Positions 33,198 to 40,224 of a DNA stretch of 40,224 bases are shown one piece after another. The translations under genes were made by a program, and so were the position numbers. The first letter of the stretch is position 1. Each line of letters opens with the position of its first letter. Source of the DNA: an uncultured Lachnospiraceae bacterium (GTDB taxonomy: Bacteria > Bacillota > Clostridia > Lachnospirales > Lachnospiraceae); assembly GCA_947624875.1 (NCBI GenBank), contig CANQMA010000001.1, forward strand, positions 1 through 40,224, written 5' to 3'. The notes under the pieces were generated by a model. That model saw only the letters and a list, made by a program, of their open reading frames with translations. It had not been told where the DNA came from and did no database searches.

Positions 33198-34604
33198 CTA
33201 TTGTGCTACAATCTGATTTTCAGAAACCTGGCTTCCATCTAAAACAATTCGGTCATATTGGGTCAATCCGTAAATTTTTTCGTCTTCCACAATATAATAC
33301 TCGTCTAAAGTCTCTAAGATATTGACGCGGACAAACAGTGTATATCCATTATTAATACTGTATACTCCGACAAACTCCTGTGTCTTTCCTATCGTATACT
33401 GGCGTTTCATGTCCATCGAGTACAGTACATCGCCCTTTTGAAATAGCTTTGTCGAGACATAATAGTTATTTTCATCCGAATATGAAATCGTCGGATAATA
33501 AATTTCATTTTTTACCTGATCTCCATCCTCTTTTCGAAGATTAAATCCGATATTGTCCACATTCGTCTCATCGCTGCCCCCGCCTTCTGCGCCATACTCC
33601 TTTGGAATGACGTAAAGATTTTTCGTGACTAAAGAACTCTTGGGAATCTTTAATCCGTTTGTCTGATGATTTAAAATCTGAATTTCCAGAAAACGGTCCG
33701 TGGCATATCGAACCATATATTTTGACAATGAAATAATTCCGTAATTATTTTTATCTTTTCCTTTGACAATTTCCAGATTTGCCGTTGTCGTGACATCATC
33801 TTTTAAAAACTTGATTTCAATTCCATTGACATCTTTATATTCCTTGGCCTGTTCTTTTGTAAACGGCACTGCGATGCTCCACTCCTCACTGTTCACGATT
33901 TTATAGATAGGAGAGCCGTTTTCCACCTCGCTTCCGGTAGAAAACTGTGCCAGAATATAATTAGACCGGTCAAAATCAGAAGCCTGCAGCTGATTTTTTT
34001 TCAATTGTTCATAATCGTCAATCCGATACAGCACTACGCCTGCCGCAGACGATTTGTTAATCGAAAAAGTTTCTCCCTTTTCTTTTGCCAGCTGTTTTAA
34101 TTTATTCATATTAACCAGGTCAACAACCGTTCCCTTTAACATGGTCTTAAAGGAATAGACGTCAGAAAACTGCATCATTGAAAAATCGTTGCTGAACTGA
34201 TTGACAAGATCGCTGATGGTGGAGATATTTTCTTCATTCAATTTTGTATCATTACTGGTTGCCTCAGATAACAGTTCGTTTAAACTTCCTTTGGAATCAA
34301 CGCTGTACAATGTCGTATTTTTTGATACACGGGAACATTCACTGACATAGTAATCAATATATCCGGATGTTTTCGAAGTATAAACAGTCTCGTCGCGCAG
34401 TGCAATGCCGACATAGGAGGAATTCAAATCCTCAGAATTTGATCCGGCAACAACTTCGTAATAGGAAATACGGTCGGTCGTAAAATAAAGAACAATATTG
34501 ATAAATAAGTACACTAAAATAATTCCTAAGGCAATCATCCCGATATTGAGATTGATTCTGGAACGATATCTGATTTTTTGATTTTTATTATGATTTTCAG
34601 ACAT
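33198..34604 (-). CDS. HlyD-like single-pass membrane protein heading the sepF operon
   Basis: This 468-residue protein has one N-terminal transmembrane segment (about residues 19-41) and a large extracellular part. That part has a weak resemblance to HlyD/membrane-fusion proteins: a barrel-sandwich start GYIDYYVSECSRVSKNTTLYSV (split around 84-105), a helical middle (about 110-180), and later beta-rich segments such as LQASDF...LAQFSTGSEVENGSPIYKI. No ABC transporter or outer-membrane partner is near, and a Firmicute has no need for a classical fusion protein, so the annotation 'HlyD' says little about function. Position before yggS-sepF suggests a role in division or envelope work (inference). 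ATG 34604 has GGAG at good spacing; an ATG 12 bp upstream has none. Confidence 0.72.
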   Translation of the reverse strand: MSENHNKNQKIRYRSRINLNIGMIALGIILVYLFINIVLYFTTDRISYYEVVAGSNSEDLNSSYVGIALRDETVYTSKTSGYIDYYVSECSRVSKNTTLYSVDSKGSLNELLSEATSNDTKLNEENISTISDLVNQFSNDFSMMQFSDVYSFKTMLKGTVVDLVNMNKLKQLAKEKGETFSINKSSAAGVVLYRIDDYEQLKKNQLQASDFDRSNYILAQFSTGSEVENGSPIYKIVNSEEWSIAVPFTKEQAKEYKDVNGIEIKFLKDDVTTTANLEIVKGKDKNNYGIISLSKYMVRYATDRFLEIQILNHQTNGLKIPKSSLVTKNLYVIPKEYGAEGGGSDETNVDNIGFNLRKEDGDQVKNEIYYPTISYSDENNYYVSTKLFQKGDVLYSMDMKRQYTIGKTQEFVGVYSINNGYTLFVRVNILETLDEYYIVEDEKIYGLTQYDRIVLDGSQVSENQIVAQ

Positions 34605-34720
34605 AAATTTCTCCAATGTACAATTGATTGAACAGATTCAAGTGTCAAAAGCCCCCTTTTGAAACCTAATCTTGAACAAAAAGTAATGGCTGTTTATAAG
34701 CATTCAAACTACTATGTCAT

Positions 34721-34749
34721 ATTATCATATAATTTATACGGATAGTCAA
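34721..34749 (-). promoter_or_regulatory. Probable promoter of the HlyD-like/yggS/sepF operon
   Basis: On the minus strand TTGACT (34744-34749) and GATAAT (34721-34726) are 17 bp apart, giving a leader of about 110 nt. The 230-bp gap between the two divergent genes is otherwise AT-rich, with no gene seen. Confidence 0.6.
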
Positions 34750-34834
34750 TATTGCCAAATTGAAATTTTTATGTATTTTTTTTGAAATTTCGGAAATTCT
34801 ATTAAAAGAAATCATGTAGGAGGATTTTAATAAA

Positions 34835-35047
34835 ATGAGAAGTAAAGGATTAGACTATTTTATTCTTGCGTTAGCAATTATTGGAGCAATCAACTGGGGA
34901 TTAGTAGGAATTTTCAAAATTAATTTAGTTTCCTACTTATTCGGCAGCATGTCCTGGGTTTCAAGAGTGATCTATGCCCTGGTTGGACTTTGTGGACTAT
35001 ATTTATTAAGCTTTTATGGAAGAATTTCTTCTTTTGGACGCGAATAA
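34835..35047 (+). CDS. DUF378 family small membrane protein
   Basis: This 70-residue protein matches DUF378: GLDYFILALAIIGAINWGLVG at the N-terminus and VIYALVGLCGLYLL as the second transmembrane segment, with the conserved AINWGLVG motif. It probably has two membrane helices (about residues 5-27 and 42-61). Its function is unknown. AGGAGG lies 11 nt before the ATG. It is a single-gene unit ending in a strong terminator, isolated between two leftward operons. Confidence 0.85.
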   Translation: MRSKGLDYFILALAIIGAINWGLVGIFKINLVSYLFGSMSWVSRVIYALVGLCGLYLLSFYGRISSFGRE

Positions 35048-35063
35048 TTATGCTCCAAAAAAA

Positions 35064-35106
35064 GAACCTGATATCATTTTCATCGGATGACATCAGGTTC
35101 TTTTTT
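35064..35106. terminator. Bidirectional terminator between the DUF378 and P-loop genes
   Basis: GAACCTGATATCA (35064-35076) pairs with TGACATCAGGTTC (35088-35100) with one A-C mismatch. It is flanked by seven A on the left and six T on the right. It ends the DUF378 transcript and the leftward cell-shape operon. Confidence 0.92.
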
Positions 35107-35108
35107 AT

Positions 35109-35522
35109 TTAACAGGAAACAATCACTTTATCTTTTGCATTTTCCGGCAAATCGGACGCATTCTGTGAAATACTTAAAACAAATGTTATTCCTTCACTCA
35201 GTTTATCTAAAATATCGATCAGCGAAGCTAAAGATGTTTCATCAGAATGGGAAATCGTCAAAAGGCTGTCAAAAAAGATGGTTTCAATATCGTGGTTGCC
35301 GGATAATAATCCGGAGACAAACCCAATAAAGCCTTCATAGGTATGTACCGGATATTCACAAATATTGATTAAGCGAATCCGGTTATTGAGTTCATACATA
35401 TGCTTTGCACTTTTGTCCACGTAAATGACATCACCTTTTGCGCTGCTGACCGCCTCAGTAGCCTTTTGAAGCATTTCTTTCGTTTTACCTTTTCCTTTTT
35501 CTCCACAAATGATCTGAATCAT
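35109..35522 (-). CDS. Small P-loop protein of unknown function
   Basis: This 137-residue protein has a Walker A motif GEKGKGKT at residues 7-14 and a possible Walker B, ETIFFDSL (about 82-89). The strands around them suit a compact P-loop NTPase lacking the later motifs of a full enzyme. I do not recognise the family. Pairing with nucleotide kinases or Holliday helicases fails for lack of their other motifs. GGAGGACAC precedes the ATG. It is the last gene of the PBP2-minD-minE-rodA-mgsA operon, 43 bp after mgsA and directly against the bidirectional terminator, so a link to cell shape is possible but unproven. Confidence 0.7.
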   Translation of the reverse strand: MIQIICGEKGKGKTKEMLQKATEAVSSAKGDVIYVDKSAKHMYELNNRIRLINICEYPVHTYEGFIGFVSGLLSGNHDIETIFFDSLLTISHSDETSLASLIDILDKLSEGITFVLSISQNASDLPENAKDKVIVSC

Positions 35523-35565
35523 ATCGTGTCCTCCTTTGTTTTTATTTTATGTGTCGTCCAGACAC

Positions 35566-35964
35566 TTAACTACGATAGAATTCGCGCCAATCTAATTCTC
35601 CACGATCCAGCGCATGTATCAACAGCTCGGCAGTCGCCAGATTGGTCGCCAGGGGAATATTATGCGTATCACATAACCGGATTGCCTTATGAATATCCGG
35701 TTCATGGGATTTCGGATTTAATGGGTCCCGTAAGAAAATCAGTAAATCCAATTCGTTCTGTTCGATCTGCGTACACATCTGCTGTTCTCCGCCCAAATGA
35801 CCCGCCAGATATTTATATACCGTCAGATTTGCAGCTTCCTCTATGAGCCTGCCGGTTGTTCCTGTGGCATATAGAGAATGCTTGTTTAAGATTCCGCGAT
35901 ATGCTACGCAGAAATTCTGCATTAATTTCTTCTTTGAATCATGCGCAATGAATCCAATATTCAT
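35566..35964 (-). CDS. mgsA: Methylglyoxal synthase MgsA
   Basis: This 132-residue enzyme converts dihydroxyacetone phosphate into methylglyoxal and phosphate, a bypass of lower glycolysis that frees phosphate. The family blocks are intact: IGFIAHDSKKKLM, the phosphate-binding ATGTTGRLI, SGHLGGxQQ-like AGHLGGEQQM, the catalytic-Asp region LLIFLRDPL, and the His in CDTHNIPLATN. GGGAGGAG precedes the ATG. It follows rodA by 15 bp, an arrangement seen in other Clostridia. Confidence 0.95.
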   Translation of the reverse strand: MNIGFIAHDSKKKLMQNFCVAYRGILNKHSLYATGTTGRLIEEAANLTVYKYLAGHLGGEQQMCTQIEQNELDLLIFLRDPLNPKSHEPDIHKAIRLCDTHNIPLATNLATAELLIHALDRGELDWREFYRS

Positions 35965-35979
35965 AGACTCCTCCCTGTT

Positions 35980-37119
35980 TTATAGTAAATTTCTTCTTTG
36001 TAATCCAATATTTAGTACAATGCCGATACCACAGTATAAACTTACTAAGGAAGTCAGACCGTAACTTACAAACGGCAATGGCAGTCCGGTATTTGGTAAA
36101 AGATTTGTTGCAACAGAAATATTGATAAAAGACTGAATTGTAATTAATACGCCAAATCCATAACAGAACAAACGGCCCATCAGATCCAAAGCATGCGCAC
36201 CCGTAATAAAACATTCAAGAACAATCAGGAATAATAAAATAATTACTGCCGCTCCTCCAATAAATCCCATTTCTTCTCCGACAATCGTGAAAATAAAGTC
36301 GGTGTGGGCTTCTGATAGAAAGTTTCCATTTTTTACAGAAGTAATTGTATTATTATCCAGACCTTTTCCTGTCAATCCACCGGATCCAATGGCAAGCAGA
36401 GAATTTTCCTGCTGATAGCGGATTTTCTTAGCCGCTTCATTGTCCTTCTGGTAAAATCCCACAATTCGATTGTACTGATAGGTCTCTAAAATACCGCTGT
36501 CCGGCTGAAGGACAAAATATCCGAAAACTAGAATGACCGGAATCGCAATCACGAGAACTGTTCCTACAATTTTTCCGTTGACGCCTGATAAAAATATTAT
36601 AGCACAAAATGTCATAAAAATAACTATTGTTGTTGATAAATCGGGCTCTTTAAAAATCAAATAAAACGGTACGGCTGCGAAACATACAATACCGCCTAAA
36701 GTTTTAAAGGAACTGATGCGGTCTTTTCTCTTGTATAGGTAGGTGGCAAAAAAGATAATTAAAAAGATTTTTGCCAGCTCGGAAGGTTGAAACTGAGTAA
36801 ATCCCAAATCAATCCACCGGGTAGCGCCTTTGATTGTGGAACCAATCATAAAAACTAAAAATAAAAGAATATTTGTAACAATATAGATTATCCAATAAAA
36901 TTTAAAAAGGAACCGATAACTGAGCAGCGCAAACAAGACCATCACGATTATGCTGATAATAAATCCGACAATCTGCTTCATCTGATAGTTTTCCCCTTTT
37001 GCCGCACTGCCGATTGTCAAAATACCGATGCAGGTGATGGCAATGACGTAAATAATCAATCTAAAGTTCAGATTGGATAACTTGTATGTTTTAAATTTTT
37101 GAATAATCTTTTTCCACAT
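35980..37119 (-). CDS. rodA: RodA-type SEDS peptidoglycan glycosyltransferase
   Basis: This 379-residue SEDS-family membrane protein, with about ten transmembrane segments, polymerises lipid II during cell elongation together with a class B PBP. Typical segments are GATRWIDLGFTQFQPSELAKI, the DFIFTIVGEEMGFIGG block with the acidic residues of the large loop, and the C-terminal signature NTGLPLPFVSYGLTSL. The PBP2 gene in the same operon identifies it as RodA rather than FtsW. The minE stop and the rodA start are almost adjacent, with only a weak AGAGG upstream. Confidence 0.93.
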   Translation of the reverse strand: MWKKIIQKFKTYKLSNLNFRLIIYVIAITCIGILTIGSAAKGENYQMKQIVGFIISIIVMVLFALLSYRFLFKFYWIIYIVTNILLFLVFMIGSTIKGATRWIDLGFTQFQPSELAKIFLIIFFATYLYKRKDRISSFKTLGGIVCFAAVPFYLIFKEPDLSTTIVIFMTFCAIIFLSGVNGKIVGTVLVIAIPVILVFGYFVLQPDSGILETYQYNRIVGFYQKDNEAAKKIRYQQENSLLAIGSGGLTGKGLDNNTITSVKNGNFLSEAHTDFIFTIVGEEMGFIGGAAVIILLFLIVLECFITGAHALDLMGRLFCYGFGVLITIQSFINISVATNLLPNTGLPLPFVSYGLTSLVSLYCGIGIVLNIGLQRRNLL

Positions 37120-37120
37120 T

Positions 37121-37369
37121 TTATACTTTAACCTCTTTTATCGGAATGTTTGCCAAAAGATACGGGATAGAATCATGACATATCTCGACAGAACATTTTT
37201 CTCTGTCTACATCGATGTATTTTGAAAGCACCCGGATCAAATCTTTTTTTATCGCTTCTGTTGTATATGGATTGCATCCAACGCGGTCTGTAACCAATAA
37301 AATCTGCAGACGTTTTTTTGCAATGGAACTGGATTTCTTTTTTCTAAATAAATTCTTAAAAAACATCAT
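37121..37369 (-). CDS. minE: Cell-division topological specificity factor MinE
   Basis: This 82-residue MinE stimulates the MinD ATPase and drives pole-to-pole oscillation of the Min system. An N-terminal membrane-binding stretch, MMFFKNLFRKKK, precedes the MinD-contact helix AKKRLQILLVTDR (about residues 17-29) and the C-terminal dimer domain (IKKDLIRVLSKYIDVD). The start overlaps the minD stop by one base (TGATG); the TTG further upstream is unlikely. A GGGGG-type Shine-Dalgarno is 5 nt upstream. Confidence 0.93.
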   Translation of the reverse strand: MMFFKNLFRKKKSSSIAKKRLQILLVTDRVGCNPYTTEAIKKDLIRVLSKYIDVDREKCSVEICHDSIPYLLANIPIKEVKV

Positions 37370-38154
37370 CAATACCCCCTGCTAAAAATCAATTTCATAA
37401 AACGGTTTGGTTTTTTTGCATTTTTTTCACTGAAAGGTTCACCGATCAATTTTTCAGTAATACTGATGATTGATTTTTTAATTTTTGTATTCTGATCCAT
37501 TAAGGATGTCCCGCGATTGGTTGCGACAACAACATCTGTATCGTCATTCAAATATCCAATCAGCTCAATCCCCAAGATTTCGGAGACGTCTTCTTTCGAC
37601 ATCATATCGCCTTTTCGAATTAAATCAGGGCGAATCCGGTTTACAATCAGATAAAGCGGGGAAATCCCATTTTTTTCCAATAGTCCGATGACTCTGTCTG
37701 CGTCACGGACCGATGAAACTTCAGGGGTTGTGATTACAATTGCCTTATTGGCAGCTGCGATTGCATTCTGAAATCCTCGTTCAATCCCAGCCGGACAATC
37801 AATCAAAACATAATCAAAATTTTCTTTCAGCTGCTCAATCAACCGACACATCTGTTCCGGCGTGACCGCATCCTTATCTCTTGTCTGTGCGCTGGGCAGT
37901 AAAAATAAATTGGAATGCGTCTTGTCGCGGATAATTGCCTGATTTAACCGGCAGTTTCCCTCTACTACATCTACCAGATTGTAAGTAATGTAATTTTCAA
38001 GCCCCATCACGACATCGAGATTTCTTAATCCGATGTCCGTATCAATTGCAAGAATCTTTTTTCCTTTTTTTGCCATCGATACACTTAAATTTGCGGTAAT
38101 AGTCGTCTTTCCAACCCCGCCTTTTCCGGAAGTGATAACAATTACTTCTCCCAT
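37369..38154 (-). CDS. minD: Septum-site-determining ATPase MinD
   Basis: This 261-residue Walker-type ATPase binds the membrane with ATP and recruits MinC and MinE. The deviant Walker A is SGKGGVGKTT (about residues 8-17), followed by IDTDIGLRNLDVVMG (switch region) and DYVLIDCPAGIE (Walker B). The C-terminal amphipathic membrane-targeting helix NRFMKLIFSRGY is present. AGGAGGAG lies 3 nt before the ATG. minE follows with a one-base overlap, but minC is not between the PBP gene and minD, where it often occurs. Confidence 0.96.
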   Translation of the reverse strand: MGEVIVITSGKGGVGKTTITANLSVSMAKKGKKILAIDTDIGLRNLDVVMGLENYITYNLVDVVEGNCRLNQAIIRDKTHSNLFLLPSAQTRDKDAVTPEQMCRLIEQLKENFDYVLIDCPAGIERGFQNAIAAANKAIVITTPEVSSVRDADRVIGLLEKNGISPLYLIVNRIRPDLIRKGDMMSKEDVSEILGIELIGYLNDDTDVVVATNRGTSLMDQNTKIKKSIISITEKLIGEPFSEKNAKKPNRFMKLIFSRGY

Positions 38155-38223
38155 AAGCTCCTCCTAAAAAATGAAATATCTGCTTTCGTAAACTGTCTCT
38201 TTTTCTTTAGGAAGTTTGAACGC

Positions 38224-40224
38224 TTAATCGAGTGTAGTATCAGAAGTATTTTCTTTCTTTACTTCTTTATTGATGTCCTCATTTGTCAGTTCTCCATACT
38301 GATATTGAATCACATTTTTAGCCAATTCCGCAGAGTCATGGGATGAATTTCCATATGGAATCACAACGGAAACAGCCATTTTTGGATTATTGTATGGTGC
38401 ATATGCAACAAACACAGAATGCGAGTTTCTATGCTTATTTTCCTGAGCTGTACCGGATTTTCCGGCAATATTGATATGGGTATCCGTAAAAAATTTTTTG
38501 ACCGTACCGCTCGTGATTACCATGCGCATACCGGTATGAATCGCTTCCCAGGTACTGGAAGCCGCCTGAACGGTATTGGTGGTATTGGTCTTGCTTTTAC
38601 GAATCAGTTTCCCTTCATTGGAAGTTACTTTACTGATTAATGTCAACTGATTGTTATTTTTTCCATTGGCAATCGTAGAAACATACCGCGCCAGCTGAAC
38701 CGGGGTATATGCATTACTTCCCTGTCCGATTGCAGAATGGACTGCACTTTCTGTGGAAAAATGTGGATCTCTTTCTGTAATTTCCACCCCGGATTTCATA
38801 TTCAGTCCCAAATTCGTAGCATATCCTTCCAATCGGTTTAAACCGGAAGTGCTGTTATAAGGTTTTGAATTCATCGAACCCAGACGATATCCCATCTCAT
38901 AAAAGAAATAGTTGCAGGACTGCGCAATCGCCTGTTCAATATTTAAATGTCCATGTGCAGATGGATAAATCCAGCATTTCGGAGACGGTTTGATGGCTTT
39001 AAACACGCCGGTATCATTCACTGTCTCATTTAAGCTGACCAGATCTTCCTCCAGCGCTGCCATCGCAGTACACATTTTAAACGTGGAACCCGGGGCTGTT
39101 GCACCCTGCGTAGCGCGATTATAAAGAGGGTCTGACTGATCCTGAATCAGCTGGTTCCAATAATCCGGGTCGACACTGCCGGATAATTTATTATTGTCAT
39201 AACTCGGGTAAGTGACCATCGCAGTCACCTGGCCATTGTTCGGATTCGTCACGACAATGGATCCGGAACAAGGATCCAGTGCGAGCTGTGCCGGCGTAAT
39301 GTTCAGTTTTTTAATTTGATCAATAATAAATTGATAACAATAAACTGTGTCGTACGACATCAGTCTTTCATATTTATCCCTATCTTCTTTAAGAACTTCC
39401 TGATCATAAAGCAGCATACAGATTTCGCTTCCGGAAATCGTTCCATCAAACACACGGTAATAAACGACTTTTTCACTAAATTCCGTATTGTTCTCTAAAT
39501 CATCAAAAAGAAACTGCAACAGCAGGTCATAAGTTTCATCCGAGGAAAGATATTCGCTTTCTGAACCAAGCTGTTCTATGTCAATCCAGTTATTTTTAAT
39601 CGCTGCCCTGAGAAAACTATTGATACTTGTTTTCCCATTGATGTAGTCCTGATAATCCCGATTTTCCGTATCAATCGTTGATGTCATTAAGATTCCTGAA
39701 TTCTTCAATATATCGTAGATATAATCATCATATTCCTGAAATTCATCAGACAGGTCATTGTATTTTGTTCCCCTGCCTTCCAATTCGTTATGTAATTTTT
39801 TTAACGTTTCTTTTAATGAAACACTATATTTTTGATATAAAACTCTTTCATTCTGCGTTTTATGATGAGCAATCAGTTTTTCCAGGCTGACTACATTGTT
39901 GGTCACCAATTGCGCATAGACTTTTTTTGCTGAAATATAATGAATTTCTTCGTCTGTTTCACTCTTCTCATCGACATCATAATTTTTAATTTCAGAAATT
40001 AAAATTGCCGCAATCTTTTTTTCTAAGAGTTTATATGCCGCAATCTGCATTTTGCTGTCAATTGTCAGATAAACATCATTTCCGGCCGCCGCATCTGTCG
40101 ATGAAATTTCACTCAAAACTTTACCGGTACTGTCTACAAAAAATTTTGTCTCACCATGCGTTCCCTGCAGTTCGTCTTCGCAGGCCTCCTCAATGCCCGC
40201 CTTACCGACAATATCATTGGTAAC
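38224..40224 (-). CDS. mrdA: Class B penicillin-binding protein 2 (MrdA/PBP2), 5' end beyond the window
   Basis: The reading frame is open to the right edge; 666 residues are visible and the N-terminal membrane anchor is outside. It begins in the pedestal region (VGKAGIEEACEDELQGTHGE). The transpeptidase motifs are SxxK in APGSTFK (serine at visible residue 380), SCN in AQSCNYFFYE, and KSGTAQ near the end. Between DVYLTIDSKMQIA and SGSIVVTNPNNGQ lies an unusual stretch of about 230 residues (39294-39984). It should cross-link peptidoglycan with RodA during elongation. The start TTG at 40116 is internal, not a real start. It lies 69 bp upstream of minD. Confidence 0.92.
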   Translation of the reverse strand, partial: VTNDIVGKAGIEEACEDELQGTHGETKFFVDSTGKVLSEISSTDAAAGNDVYLTIDSKMQIAAYKLLEKKIAAILISEIKNYDVDEKSETDEEIHYISAKKVYAQLVTNNVVSLEKLIAHHKTQNERVLYQKYSVSLKETLKKLHNELEGRGTKYNDLSDEFQEYDDYIYDILKNSGILMTSTIDTENRDYQDYINGKTSINSFLRAAIKNNWIDIEQLGSESEYLSSDETYDLLLQFLFDDLENNTEFSEKVVYYRVFDGTISGSEICMLLYDQEVLKEDRDKYERLMSYDTVYCYQFIIDQIKKLNITPAQLALDPCSGSIVVTNPNNGQVTAMVTYPSYDNNKLSGSVDPDYWNQLIQDQSDPLYNRATQGATAPGSTFKMCTAMAALEEDLVSLNETVNDTGVFKAIKPSPKCWIYPSAHGHLNIEQAIAQSCNYFFYEMGYRLGSMNSKPYNSTSGLNRLEGYATNLGLNMKSGVEITERDPHFSTESAVHSAIGQGSNAYTPVQLARYVSTIANGKNNNQLTLISKVTSNEGKLIRKSKTNTTNTVQAASSTWEAIHTGMRMVITSGTVKKFFTDTHINIAGKSGTAQENKHRNSHSVFVAYAPYNNPKMAVSVVIPYGNSSHDSAELAKNVIQYQYGELTNEDINKEVKKENTSDTTLD

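Noticed and set aside
34605-34834. Additional gene in the HlyD/DUF378 intergenic gap
   Set aside because: No open frame with a start and Shine-Dalgarno. Only promoter-like sequence and AT-rich DNA are seen.
40116-40116. TTG at 40116 as the start of the penicillin-binding protein
   Set aside because: The frame stays open to the window edge and encodes the typical PBP2 sequence before this codon, so the gene is 5'-truncated by the window.
1-40224. CRISPR arrays, rRNA, tRNA or insertion sequences
   Set aside because: No regularly spaced direct repeats, no transposase genes and no cloverleaf-like or rRNA sequence were seen.

Overview
This 40.2 kb window looks like chromosome from a low-to-mid GC Firmicute (Bacillota), most likely class Clostridia, family Lachnospiraceae. 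The signs are a HisZ plus short-form HisG histidine operon, a NadD-YqeK fusion, the rplU-prp-rpmA-obgE cluster with an L27 leader peptide, a MinD/MinE (not DivIVA) division system beside rodA and mgsA, YesM/YesN-type two-component regulation, and GAAC-N4-GTTC-type LexA boxes. The genus cannot be settled from the sequence. No rRNA, tRNA, CRISPR array, insertion sequence or prophage is visible, and no gap without a gene exceeds about 230 bp.

Layout. From 1 to 2.5 kb are RidA, a cupin protein, an RluA-type pseudouridine synthase and the Holliday-junction resolvase RecU. From 2.6 to 7.8 kb a histidine operon (hisZ-hisG-hisD-hisB-hisIE) sits behind a clear sigma-A promoter and a pair of palindromic operator-like sites. 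Its last gene carries a degenerate HisA/HisF-like half at its N-terminus. A long hairpin follows, then two minus-strand genes: an AT-rich orphan membrane protein and a PHP phosphoesterase. From 9.2 to 25.3 kb a long plus-strand run holds a HAD phosphatase, two radical-SAM-associated proteins, an RNase E/G family protein, an inserted cassette (lipoprotein solute-binding protein, sensor kinase, AraC-type response regulator), then rplU-prp-rpmA-obgE-yhbY-nadD/yqeK-rsfS, a GH13 amylase and a His-rich CobW-type GTPase.

After a strand switch near 25.4 kb, lexA diverges from a YneA-like SOS division inhibitor across a region with three LexA boxes. A tyrosine recombinase and a TtcA-like tRNA thiolase follow on the minus strand. 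Next is a division and envelope operon read from 34.6 kb leftward: HlyD-like membrane protein, yggS, sepF, ylmH, aroB, lspA, rluD. A small DUF378 membrane protein separates it from a cell-shape operon read leftward from the right edge: PBP2 (5' end outside the window), minD, minE, rodA, mgsA and a small P-loop protein.

Themes. The right third concerns envelope growth and septum placement (PBP2/RodA elongation pair, MinDE, SepF, SOS-induced division block, lipoprotein maturation). The middle concerns ribosome assembly. The most unusual points are the permease-less binding-protein/two-component cassette inside the rng-rplU neighbourhood, the HisF-like remnant fused to HisIE, the roughly 230-residue insertion in the PBP2 transpeptidase domain, the absence of minC beside minDE, and the SOS control region.
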